11,807 bases of DNA from an uncultured bacterium (GTDB taxonomy: Bacteria > Bacteroidota > Bacteroidia > CAILMK01): the NCBI GenBank assembly GCA_903835275.1, contig CAILMK010000083.1:1-11807 (forward strand). Direction: 5' to 3'. This document shows, piece by piece, positions 1 through 7,559 of this stretch (within the stretch, counting starts at the first letter, position 1; each line of letters starts with the position of its first letter). Position numbers and translations under genes: made by a program. The notes beneath the pieces are model-generated. The model did no database searches and was not told the origin of the DNA. It saw only the letters and a list, made by a program, of their open reading frames with translations.

Positions 1-3000
1 GCCATTTGCCCGGCACATTCATCAGAATCAGGGTTCGCAAAACTTGGTATCGGACTGCATAATTTGCGGTTATCAATAAGGCAGCAACTACCTAAATTAT
101 AACACCCACTAAAGCCTTTTAAAGTATCCACCGATACCGTCATTCCACTATGCTTCCATGCAAGCAATTTGAAATGGTAATTGCCATCCTTATTCTTTGG
201 ATCGAGTTTTATCGCATTGAGCGAATCAACGGAACTTGTACTAAAGCCGTTGATTTGCATGGTGCAGCTACTTTCCAAAGCATGACCAGCCCCTTTGTAA
301 TAGTAAATGGTATCATTCAATATTCCGCTCGAATATGCCCCTCCATACCTGACAGAATCCGCATCTGTATGTTGATCCAGGCTTCCATTATAGAAAACAT
401 TATAATGTCCACTATCCAATTTGGTATGTCCGTACAATTTGCCGTTTTGCAACAAGCTACTCAGTAAATATTCCAGGTCTTTTGCGGTCTGGTTAATGCT
501 ATCACAAACGAATACATTATAACCGCTGCATGTGGTACATCCATTCGAGCTTGAAGCTGTTACGGTTACAGGGTAACCCATCTGGTCTGCAAGATAATCC
601 TTCAGGCGACTATAATATTTTACATTCCGTACTTTTCCTGCGGAGGTCTGATTAAAGGTATTTACTGCCGCTTCGTATTTTTGGCAGTCATTGCATTGCG
701 TACAGGAAATCAGATTTATTGTCGGGGCGGAAGCCGCAATCGTGTTCATTGAATACGTTGACCAGTGCGTGACTAAAAAATGAGTGGGACTATCCAGGTG
801 CATCCCGTGATGGAACATATCCGATTCAATGGCCGCTTTACAGTTCTGAAGGTTCAGGTCAATATTGGTGGTGGAAGGGGCAAAGCCATAGGTAGCTTGG
901 AAAATGCTATCAAAAGCCAGCCCGATAATGACATGGCCGGAGGAAGAGGTATCATACGCCGTGGGGTGTAAGGTTCTTGCGAGGTTATAAATTTTGCTGA
1001 TCGTATTACAGGCGCAAGTATCCAGCGTTTTGCTTGATTTATCCAGAGATGTGGGATTACTCCTGGCATGAATTATCTGAGGATCGCAGATTTCGGAAAC
1101 CTGTGGTTGCGGAGTGCAATAGCTAATGGGATAACACGTCGTAGAACCTTTTATACTTACAGTGGATCCGCTGTCATTTACAGGCCATGTGAAATTATAA
1201 TGAACACCGGGCGCAGTGGATGTATCCGCACTTATAGTACAACCGGAACAATAGGAAACATCAGAAAAATGGCTGTACGAATGAGGTAAGGTCAGTGTCA
1301 GATAACAATTAAAACCACATGAATCGAAAATGCGTGCCTTGAGAATATTCCCGGTAAACAACATGGGTTGATATTGCAGGTAGCATCTGTTTACGTTGTC
1401 ACCCCGATACAAACCGGAACGATAATATACCGAATCAGCTCCGTTCAAAAAGAATGTATCCTTGTATGAATGGTGAACCGTTCCGTTAAACAGTGTTTTA
1501 AGTAATAAGGTAAGATCCGAAGCCTGTACCGTTGGCGCACTGCAAACAGTCGTGCCACTACCGGAACAATTTTTCACAAAGCCAAGATAATCGCGATATG
1601 ACAGCGATAAGCCGAATAAGGAATTAAGATAGTTCTGAAGCAGTTGATAATAAATGACCGAACCAAAGGCATGAGGGTTTGCTGCATTAAAATTATTAAT
1701 CGCACTTTGAACTGCCTGGCAATCCACACAGCCACCTGAAGTGCCTATATCTGGTGAGCAGGTAATCAGGCGGGGAACATATTCAGTATCCTGTTTCAGC
1801 GCATCAATAGAGGCTTGTAGCCAGGGTTCAGTTGTGTCATAAGGAGTAGTATAGCCAGCGTTCCAGGCATCGTTGCAATGACAGACAAGTTGCTGGAAGT
1901 TTCCAACAGGCACATGATAGAGATATAAAAACCAGTCGGCAGGTTCAACAACTCCGGGAGGTTTGGTAAGGGTATGTTTGAACAGGTAGTCTATATGTAA
2001 TATCTTATCGCAACCGCATTGATCAAGGGTAGGTGAAAGATAAGCAAGGTAACCATTGCTCAGTGAATCATAAGGAGGAGGACTGGTGATTAAATTGCCA
2101 TCGCATAAATCCTTCTTATAGTTAGCCCCGAACTTGCAAACAAATAAGTCATCAAAGCTTCGCAAATTCGTACATGCTCCGAACGTAATACCTGTATCAG
2201 AAACTTTCAGGGAACTTGCACCAAATGGATGTATGGGATCACAACCCGACTCGCAAATGCGCAGCATTGCATTAATAATATTAGTTGAATCCGTGTGCGA
2301 AATTGTATAATACTGCTTGCAACCTGTGAGCTTCATCCACCAGTTCTTTACATTGCCAACACAACTCCTGTGGCAGGACGCATTTACACTATCCATTCCG
2401 GTTGTGAGAACACTATCCACATGGCTTCTAATGGTATCAGGATTGAAGACATTGAAGCCCATCGTTGCAGACCAGCCTCCAAAGCGGGCGGTTTTTGTCG
2501 CATAGTAATCGCTATGGTGACAGGGCTGAAGTGTATCCGTATGTCCGGCATAAGCAGCACCACTTGAACAGTAAGTATAAACGGGGAAATGAGTAGATGC
2601 AGGAATGGCGGTATTGGTGCAGTCAAAGCTATATTTATCATGAGTGCTGTCATACGATGAAAGTCCTATACAGGCATCATAACATTTGTTTTGGATGGCA
2701 AAATTCTGACGTATATTTTCTTCGTATTTCTGCTTTAAGCCAAGGTACAAACTTCGTAAGGCATTCCAATAAATATCCTGATCGCAACTATCAGTGGTCA
2801 TGTAATTGTCAATTGAAGTCCTGTCCAAATGCGCAGGATCGAGGCAGCCATAAACTGAAGTGCTGTCAATCCCCTGGTATTTGCAGGTTGCCATATCTGC
2901 GAGCATCCAAATGGAAAGATTATAGTGAGTATGTGTTACATTATCGTAAACTGATCTAAAGCTATCCATGTCCGCTTGCATTGCCATAGCCTGTGCATGA

Positions 3001-5612
3001 ACATAACCGTGCATGGAACCTGTATAGACAGGATTGGTGGTTTCGAATAATATATCATGGGTAAAAGGATTGGGAACAAAGCCTTTTGCAAGGGCATCCT
3101 TATACGTGCTAATAGATTGCATGGAATCATCCCGTTGATAAGAAGCTCCATTGCTTATACACCAGCTATAATAGCAGTATTCAGGATGCAATCCCACCAA
3201 TGATTTAGCCCACGAGCGTTTAAAATATTGCAAAAATTCAGCTTGCGATAACTGTTGCGGTGCATATTTTTTACCGCCTATCGTTACAGAATCTACATTG
3301 CCGGATTCATCCAGATAAGCACTGAGAGGATGTTTCCAGTTAGCCGTATCCCCACCCGGAAGATAATTCCTTCCTGAAGTATCATACACGGATAGAATAT
3401 GCGTTCCTGTTGTATGAGTTATGGCTCCATATTGTCCGCCGGGACAAACGTCAGCGAGCATCATTAGATACGCTCCGTCACAAGGCGTGGCATAGCCTGT
3501 AGTATTATTGCTGTTATTGCCCGAACATGCCGAACTACTTTGTCTTTTATTAGCGGTATTGATATAGGAGCGAACGGTGCTAACACAAGTGGTGGTATCT
3601 ACCACAAACAAGGCTGTATAACTATCTAAAGCAGCGTGGTTCACACTAAGGGTTTTACTCAGGAAGTAATTTCCTGGCTGCAAAGTCAGTACGATTGTTT
3701 TGAAACCGCTGTCAGGGCTTGCCGAGCAATGCGTATTATCGGCATGGTTTATCCTGCCAATGGTCGTATCAAGACTGTAAAAAGTTCTACCGCAATTATC
3801 GGTTAAGCGCAGGGACAGATCATAGACACAATCATCACAAACTGTTTTTGCACTGCAAGTTTTATAAGCAGAGGTATTCACCCCGTACTTGATGGTGTAT
3901 GTTGTAGCATGTCCGCTTGCTATAAAGGATTCGTTTATTTCCAGTTTACCCGTAATCGAATCATAGGTATTCTTTGGCATCAGGTTATCCGTAATTACTA
4001 CGGAACCCGAATCCGCAGCTTTAAGGTTAGGTGGGACATCTCCCGCCAAAGCGGTGGCAATTACCTTATCGGCAATATCTTTATAAGTTACCATGACCTG
4101 TCCGTTAGGGTCAATGGTAACCATTTTCTTGTAATGCGGGGCATAACCGATTTCATCGCCAAACAACCTGTTTAATTCTAATGGATCCGGAGTACCATAC
4201 ATATAACGGGTTTGGTGTGCGGTATCCAGTCCCGGTGCGCTTAATGAAGCCACCCTGTTTGTATTATCAGGCATATAACCCGTTTGAATGAAAGGATATC
4301 CATTTGCACGGGGCACGTAGGCTCCCTCTGCATAATTTTTATTGGGGTTCATTCCCGAATAATACAGTGAAGCCCCCGAAGTGGTATCCATTGGTTGCGC
4401 TGCAATTGTATCACAGCTTACAGGCATGAAATTAGCCGCACCATAAGCTGTATTACTCATATTGCGGTTGAAATTCTCGTAATAATGAATTGCAGAAGAA
4501 AATGCTGGCGAAGGCAAGACTTGTATTGCCTGTCTGCCATAATAATCATACATGCTTTCCTGCACAATCGCCTGGTAGTTGGAGTTACTTCGTGTAACTG
4601 TTTGTCTTTTGCGGTCGCTTCCGTCAAAATAACTTACCAGTTCTTTCTTTTTAGCTTCCTCTGCATACTCGGCGGAGTATTCCCAGTTAAGCTGCGGTTC
4701 GTGAGCAACGGTATCACTAATATAGTAATAATTAGGAAATGCACTCACTGTATGATTGGCATCATCTACTGTCCATTTTCCTACTATTTTCTGGTCAGGG
4801 TCGGTAATTTCCCTTCCATTAGGCCGCATACGGTATATGAGATAACCGTGCGGGTAAATCATGGTAATACGATAATTTGGTTCTGCGGTTGTTATTCGCG
4901 AAGCATGGCTGGCAAAACTCCATGAAAGCTTATTAGGAGGAATAAGCAAATAGCTACCTGCTGCATTTATATCGGCATCGCTGATATATGTCCATTCAAG
5001 GTCATAATCCTCTGCACCTGCGACGGGTGGCCAGCTAAGCATTAATTCATTTGAATCCGTATAATAGTGGGTGCTTATAGTAGTCGGTGTGCTTGCAGTG
5101 CAGGTAAAATCATAATATCGTTCTGCATAGATAAAACCTTCCGCATAAAGATTGGAAGGAACAAAAGCCCCGTGATTGGTGGTAACGCTGACAATTCTGG
5201 CTTTATATTTTTGCGCCCCGTAAAAACGGTAAGCGGTCAGGTCTTTGTAATTGGTTCCCTTGGCAGGGTTATAGTCAATCGAAAGTGTAACGGTATCGGT
5301 ACGGGTTAGTCCATGCCAGTTATCATATTCCTGAATGGAGAATTTTACCCATACTTTAAATGCAAAATTATAATTTGCCCTGCTGGAAGGACTGAACGTA
5401 AGTTTCAGTACATCCGTAATTTTTTTGTTGGTATAGGTAAAACTTGTCAGGCTCCAGTGCATGGAATCCAATACGGTAAGGGTGTCCCCCGCCGCTATAC
5501 TGTCCCGACCATTATCATATTCCTCTATCGCAGCCTTTGAAGGCTGGATACTTGCCAGGCTTATGAATATGACCAGGCCAAGTCTAAATAATATGTTGGC
5601 AAAGGACTTCAT
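1..5612 (-). CDS. Giant Cys-rich exported protein (RHS-associated type of Bacteroidota), N-terminal 1870 residues, cut by window edge
   Basis: One stop-free minus frame runs from ATG at 5612 off the left edge. Residues 1-27 form a Sec signal peptide (basic start, hydrophobic LGLVIFISLASI, cleavage likely after SKA). Residues 28 to about 300 look like beta-rich, fibronectin-like sequence. Around residues 310-385 there is a stretch with EEAKKKELVSYFDGSDRKRQ and DYYGRQAIQVLPSP, a pattern I remember from very large Bacteroidota proteins that often end in RHS/YD repeats. A second landmark is HPEYCYYSWC at residues 809-818. From about residue 580 onward the protein is full of Cys: roughly 60 in all, nearly all in this part, often as CxC or CxxC. 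Two copies of a CxxCQ...YY..L..YL...G module lie at residues 1295-1334 and 1640-1679. Inferred location is outside the cell or on the surface. The function is unknown, and any RHS core or effector end would lie outside the window. The ATG overlaps the stop of an upstream gene remnant (ATGA), suggesting translational coupling. Confidence 0.85.
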   Translation of the reverse strand, partial: MKSFANILFRLGLVIFISLASIQPSKAAIEEYDNGRDSIAAGDTLTVLDSMHWSLTSFTYTNKKITDVLKLTFSPSSRANYNFAFKVWVKFSIQEYDNWHGLTRTDTVTLSIDYNPAKGTNYKDLTAYRFYGAQKYKARIVSVTTNHGAFVPSNLYAEGFIYAERYYDFTCTASTPTTISTHYYTDSNELMLSWPPVAGAEDYDLEWTYISDADINAAGSYLLIPPNKLSWSFASHASRITTAEPNYRITMIYPHGYLIYRMRPNGREITDPDQKIVGKWTVDDANHTVSAFPNYYYISDTVAHEPQLNWEYSAEYAEEAKKKELVSYFDGSDRKRQTVTRSNSNYQAIVQESMYDYYGRQAIQVLPSPAFSSAIHYYENFNRNMSNTAYGAANFMPVSCDTIAAQPMDTTSGASLYYSGMNPNKNYAEGAYVPRANGYPFIQTGYMPDNTNRVASLSAPGLDTAHQTRYMYGTPDPLELNRLFGDEIGYAPHYKKMVTIDPNGQVMVTYKDIADKVIATALAGDVPPNLKAADSGSVVITDNLMPKNTYDSITGKLEINESFIASGHATTYTIKYGVNTSAYKTCSAKTVCDDCVYDLSLRLTDNCGRTFYSLDTTIGRINHADNTHCSASPDSGFKTIVLTLQPGNYFLSKTLSVNHAALDSYTALFVVDTTTCVSTVRSYINTANKRQSSSACSGNNSNNTTGYATPCDGAYLMMLADVCPGGQYGAITHTTGTHILSVYDTSGRNYLPGGDTANWKHPLSAYLDESGNVDSVTIGGKKYAPQQLSQAEFLQYFKRSWAKSLVGLHPEYCYYSWCISNGASYQRDDSMQSISTYKDALAKGFVPNPFTHDILFETTNPVYTGSMHGYVHAQAMAMQADMDSFRSVYDNVTHTHYNLSIWMLADMATCKYQGIDSTSVYGCLDPAHLDRTSIDNYMTTDSCDQDIYWNALRSLYLGLKQKYEENIRQNFAIQNKCYDACIGLSSYDSTHDKYSFDCTNTAIPASTHFPVYTYCSSGAAYAGHTDTLQPCHHSDYYATKTARFGGWSATMGFNVFNPDTIRSHVDSVLTTGMDSVNASCHRSCVGNVKNWWMKLTGCKQYYTISHTDSTNIINAMLRICESGCDPIHPFGASSLKVSDTGITFGACTNLRSFDDLFVCKFGANYKKDLCDGNLITSPPPYDSLSNGYLAYLSPTLDQCGCDKILHIDYLFKHTLTKPPGVVEPADWFLYLYHVPVGNFQQLVCHCNDAWNAGYTTPYDTTEPWLQASIDALKQDTEYVPRLITCSPDIGTSGGCVDCQAVQSAINNFNAANPHAFGSVIYYQLLQNYLNSLFGLSLSYRDYLGFVKNCSGSGTTVCSAPTVQASDLTLLLKTLFNGTVHHSYKDTFFLNGADSVYYRSGLYRGDNVNRCYLQYQPMLFTGNILKARIFDSCGFNCYLTLTLPHSYSHFSDVSYCSGCTISADTSTAPGVHYNFTWPVNDSGSTVSIKGSTTCYPISYCTPQPQVSEICDPQIIHARSNPTSLDKSSKTLDTCACNTISKIYNLARTLHPTAYDTSSSGHVIIGLAFDSIFQATYGFAPSTTNIDLNLQNCKAAIESDMFHHGMHLDSPTHFLVTHWSTYSMNTIAASAPTINLISCTQCNDCQKYEAAVNTFNQTSAGKVRNVKYYSRLKDYLADQMGYPVTVTASSSNGCTTCSGYNVFVCDSINQTAKDLEYLLSSLLQNGKLYGHTKLDSGHYNVFYNGSLDQHTDADSVRYGGAYSSGILNDTIYYYKGAGHALESSCTMQINGFSTSSVDSLNAIKLDPKNKDGNYHFKLLAWKHSGMTVSVDTLKGFSGCYNLGSCCLIDNRKLCSPIPSFANPDSDECAGQM
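576..695 (-). repeat. Internal protein repeat, copy B of the CxxCQ module
   Basis: This encodes residues 1640-1679 of the giant protein, starting CNDCQKYEAAVNTFN and ending in YYSRLKDYLADQMG, and matches copy A. It is preceded by another Cys pair (C1637, C1640) and followed by a CTTC cluster. The DNA of the two copies has clearly diverged, so this is an old duplication kept at the protein level. Confidence 0.7.
1611..1730 (-). repeat. Internal protein repeat, copy A of the CxxCQ module
   Basis: This encodes residues 1295-1334 of the giant protein, starting CVDCQAVQSAINNFN and ending in YYQLLQNYLNSLFG. It aligns without gaps to copy B (576-695) with 15 identical residues in 40: both Cys, the DCQ, the NxFN, the VxYY, the L..YL and the final Gly. 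The copies are 345 residues apart. Similarity continues less clearly into a following LLLKTLFNG / YLLSSLLQNG segment, so the true duplicated unit is probably larger. Confidence 0.7.
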
Positions 5613-5703
5613 TCTTTTTTGTAATCAAATTTGTACCCTTTGTATTGTGGGTTAAGCAGGAATTTGCCATTCCTGAATACCCCGTATTTTGCTATCGAAA
5701 AAT
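5609..5703 (-). pseudogene. C-terminal remnant of a gene cut by the IS3-family element
   Basis: Directly outside the IS end, an open frame encodes about 30 residues ending NGKFLLNPQYKGYKFDYKKE and then TGA. Its TGA overlaps the ATG of the giant gene as ATGA, the usual sign of two adjacent genes in one operon. The frame continues into IS sequence as far as the transposase stop (TAA at 5813-5815), but the part beyond the inverted repeat is IS DNA. I do not recognise the protein family. The missing 5' part should lie at positions above 7206 or have been lost. Confidence 0.6.
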
Positions 5704-5727
5704 TGACTTGTCCTGAAATAGGTTGAC
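5704..5727. repeat. IS terminal inverted repeat, orfB-side end
   Basis: TGACTTGTCCTGAAATAGG followed by TTGAC. It matches the reverse complement of 7183-7206 at 19 of 24 positions, with the block GGTTGAC fully conserved. It begins with TG, as expected for an IS3-family end. Confidence 0.75.
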
Positions 5728-5812
5728 CGTTATGTCGCAACAATTCAATACTCAATTCTTCATAAACGGCCCAAAAGGTTTTTTTTAGGAATTTCGATAT
5801 AAATAAGTTTGG

Positions 5813-6799
5813 TTAAAAAGCGGCTGAAAGTTTTCCAGCCGCTTCCTTATTTCCATCGGTCAGATTATTCCTGACAGGTTGCTCCTCAGCAGAGCCTGTT
5901 TCCGCTTCATCTGACTTTTCAAAGTTAGTATATTGTTTGTTCTTCCAGAGCCTCTTTAAAGGCTTGCTGGTTTTGTGAGCTTGGTTAGGTGTCAGGTAGT
6001 CGCAGCTCATGTGAATCCTGCTCTTATTATACCGTCTAATAGCAATATCTACTGCTTCACCAGCTTGCTCATGGCTGTCAAATGTTTTCTCAAGTCCTAA
6101 TTCTGTTTTCAATATGCCGTTGATGCGTTCAGCAATCGCATTATCATAGGGGCTTCCCGATTCAGTCATGCTGATAGATATTTCATTTTTTGTGAGCAAT
6201 TCAACACAATCATTACTGCAATATTGAAAACCCCTGTCAGAATGGTGCATCAACGGATGCGTATAGATTCTGTTATCAATCGCCAGGCTTAAAGCTGTCA
6301 ATACTCCTTGGCGTGATAGATCCTTACTCAATGCGTACCCCATTATTTTTCTTGAATAGGCATCAGTGGTAAGACATAAATAACTGAACCCTTCCTTCAA
6401 TCTGATATAGGTAATATCGCTTACAAATACCTGTTCAGGCATAACCACTTTTAAGGTATTGAAGATATCTTTATATTTTTTAAAGCGATGCATGGAATTT
6501 GTAGTGACGGTATAATTCCTTCGCCGTTTAACCAGTAAACTATTTTGACGCAGAATGCTAAATAGCCGATCCCTGCCAATGTATATTTTTTTTCGTTTGA
6601 GCATTTGTTTTAACTTTCTGCCTCCGGTTCTCGGTAGCCCTTTCTTTATATGTTTTACTTTTTCTACAATTATATCTTCTTCCAAATGATCTTTCTCTTT
6701 ACGTTTCTCTCTCTTGTAGAGAGCTTGTTTAGACATTTCAAAAACCTTGCACATTTGGTTTAAAGATAATTTAGGATGCTCCTGTTTTACCCTCCTCAC
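5813..6799 (-). CDS. IS3-family transposase OrfB (DDE integrase core)
   Basis: This is the catalytic part of the IS3 transposase, which cuts and joins the element ends. The start shown is GTG at 6799. In the cell it is more likely made as an OrfAB fusion by -1 frameshifting at 6814-6823, since the frame is open upstream through KKKLWALAV. Residues 1-35 (LSLNQMCKVFEMSKQALYK) resemble the helix-turn-helix at the start of IS3 OrfB proteins. The rve-type core runs from about 120 to 275 with D128 (VSDITY), D188 (HHSDRGFQY) and E224 (NAIAERINGILKTE); the 35 residues between D188 and E224 give the canonical DD(35)E. After LTPNQAH at about 269-275 comes a tail of some 50 hydrophilic residues, longer than in many IS3 OrfB proteins. 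The protein looks intact. Confidence 0.92.
   Translation of the reverse strand: MRRVKQEHPKLSLNQMCKVFEMSKQALYKREKRKEKDHLEEDIIVEKVKHIKKGLPRTGGRKLKQMLKRKKIYIGRDRLFSILRQNSLLVKRRRNYTVTTNSMHRFKKYKDIFNTLKVVMPEQVFVSDITYIRLKEGFSYLCLTTDAYSRKIMGYALSKDLSRQGVLTALSLAIDNRIYTHPLMHHSDRGFQYCSNDCVELLTKNEISISMTESGSPYDNAIAERINGILKTELGLEKTFDSHEQAGEAVDIAIRRYNKSRIHMSCDYLTPNQAHKTSKPLKRLWKNKQYTNFEKSDEAETGSAEEQPVRNNLTDGNKEAAGKLSAAF
5815..5844 (-). terminator. Intrinsic terminator hairpin embedded in the 3' end of orfB
   Basis: On the minus strand AAGCGGCTG and CAGCCGCTT form a perfect 9-bp stem around a 9-base loop. The T-run is short: five Ts, two of which belong to the stem. The hairpin is made of coding sequence, encoding the last transposase residues EAAGKLSAAF, and the T-run is the Phe codon plus the start of the TAA stop. 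It would end IS transcription before it reaches the interrupted operon. Confidence 0.6.
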
Positions 6800-6801
6800 T
6801 G

Positions 6802-7164
6802 CTAAAGCCCAAAGTTTTTTTTTAAATCTATTCCATACCTTGATTTAGCTAACCTGACTATTTCCTTATATAGATGGGCTTCCATCTTAGCATGTTTCAA
6901 CTGCTTTAAGAAAAATATCTGCTGATTAGAATCATCTATGGATCTCAGGGTTCTTGCCCGTTTCTCATCCTGTTGCTTCAAAACTTCTTTTCCAAACTTT
7001 GTCCTCCAATCTGATAGTATGGAATTGCTTACCCCGCATTTCAGCCTTGCTTGCTTCAGGGTAAGCACTTTCTCATCAATCTGTTGGACTACTTTTTTCT
7101 TGAAACTATCTTTGAATAGCTTGTTAATCCGTTTCTGCTCAATGTTTTCTACCTTTGTTCTCAT
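6802..7164 (-). CDS. IS3-family OrfA, DNA-binding helix-turn-helix protein
   Basis: A 120-residue OrfA that recognises the IS ends and forms the N-terminal half of the OrfAB transposase. Residues about 10-60 (FKKKVVQQIDEKVLTLKQARLKCGVSNSILSDWRTKFG overall) have the helix-turn-helix typical of IS3 OrfA, with the turn around KCGVSNSILSDW. A basic, helical C-terminal part from about 80 (FLKQLKHAKMEAHLYKEIV) fits the leucine-zipper-like dimer region of the family. The ATG at 7164 is 18 bp inside the terminal inverted repeat. The gene ends at TAG just past the A9 slippery run. Confidence 0.88.
   Translation of the reverse strand: MRTKVENIEQKRINKLFKDSFKKKVVQQIDEKVLTLKQARLKCGVSNSILSDWRTKFGKEVLKQQDEKRARTLRSIDDSNQQIFFLKQLKHAKMEAHLYKEIVRLAKSRYGIDLKKNFGL
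6814..6823 (-). promoter_or_regulatory. Programmed -1 ribosomal frameshift site (A9C) between orfA and orfB
   Basis: Near the end of orfA the minus strand reads GATTTA, then a run giving nine As in total, then C, encoding DLKKN in frame 0. Slipping back one base at the A run moves the ribosome into the orfB frame (KKKLWALAV...). OrfA and OrfB are exactly in the 0/-1 relation. A-runs of this kind are the established slippery sites of IS3 elements. AGGAGG lies downstream at the orfB GTG, so a stimulatory signal may exist, but I cannot fold the region. Confidence 0.75.
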
Positions 7165-7182
7165 AATGGTTATGTAAAAGTA

Positions 7183-7206
7183 GTCAACCTTTATAAGGAC
7201 GTGTCA
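7183..7206. repeat. IS terminal inverted repeat, orfA-side end
   Basis: Read on the minus strand it is TGACACGTCCTTATAAAGG followed by TTGAC. The orfA start codon lies 18 bp inside this repeat, so the orfA promoter must overlap or adjoin the terminal repeat. Confidence 0.75.
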
Positions 7207-7355
7207 AAGATTTCGTGCAAATCGTAGTGTATGCATTTCCGTATGCAATCAAATATACAGTCTTGCAAATCGCTCATTAATAATTGTTTAGATAAGTTTA
7301 TAATCATCCTGAAAGGATCTTTTTTTTGTAATTTACGCACTATCACAATTGTCAT
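7191..7355 (-). pseudogene. Short ORF running into the IS end; possible 5' fragment of the interrupted gene
   Basis: An ATG at 7355 directly follows the stop of the preceding small ORF (TGAATG). The frame stays open for 54 codons, through CIFDCIRKCIHYDLHEIF, until a TAA inside the terminal repeat of the IS. It could be the 5' part of the gene whose 3' end is at 5609-5703. The two parts are in the same frame only if 1507 bp are removed, which would equal the 1503-bp IS plus a 4-bp duplication, but no exact 4-bp duplication is seen. There is no recognisable family and chance openness is a real possibility. Confidence 0.25.
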
Positions 7356-7559
7356 TCAGAAGGAAACTTGCCCGTATTTTTGATAAATTTGGAACATGTA
7401 ATGGCGCAGGTTTTGATCATGTAATAAATATTCTTGCCTTTCAAATATTTTATCACTTGCGCTGGCAAGGTTCGTTCTGAATGACAGCTCTTCGTGTACA
7501 GTGTTAATCTGTAAAATCAGAGTGCCTGGTAGAGATTCAATCACAAAATCTTTTTCCAC
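7356..7559 (-). CDS. Small hypothetical protein overlapping the acetyltransferase end
   Basis: A 67-residue frame starting at GTG 7559, overlapping the 3' end of the acetyltransferase gene by 19 bp. Composition is that of an ordinary soluble protein, with charged and aromatic residues (EELSFRTNLASASDKIFERQ, HYMFQIYQKYG), no signal peptide and no membrane segment. I do not recognise it. Its position in a chain of overlapping or abutting frames suggests translational coupling, but it may be a non-coding or decayed stretch. Confidence 0.35.
   Translation of the reverse strand: MEKDFVIESLPGTLILQINTVHEELSFRTNLASASDKIFERQEYLLHDQNLRHYMFQIYQKYGQVSF

Larger units (their letters stand above)
5704..7206 (-). 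mobile_element. Complete IS3-family insertion sequence, about 1503 bp
   Basis: The element starts TG and ends CA, has 24-bp imperfect terminal inverted repeats (19/24 matching), and holds the two overlapping orfA/orfB genes typical of IS3 with a -1 frameshift site between them. OrfB keeps a full DD(35)E triad, so the element may still be active. No exact target-site duplication is visible: the 3 bases outside each end are AAT on the left and AAG on the right. The flanks may have changed, or the end assignment may be off by a base or two. It sits immediately upstream of the giant gene in the same transcriptional direction. Confidence 0.85.

Noticed and set aside
2384..3151. Minus-strand frames of 89 and 71 codons inside the giant gene
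   Set aside because: They are out-of-frame shadows of the giant coding sequence without family features.
150..5655. Many plus-strand open frames over the giant gene, the longest of 176 codons at 4395-4925
   Set aside because: They lie opposite one continuous minus frame of 1870 codons that has a signal peptide and family-like motifs. Their translations are rich in Ile, Arg and Cys with no domain signature.
6799..6830. Possibility that the orfA/orfB break is a sequencing error or a disabling frameshift at the poly-A run
   Set aside because: The exact 0/-1 relation and slippery A-run are the normal IS3-family arrangement, so no defect needs to be assumed.
5701..7210. Target-site duplication of the IS
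   Set aside because: The bases outside the assigned ends (AAT and AAG, or AAAT and AAGA) are not identical, so no duplication can be claimed.
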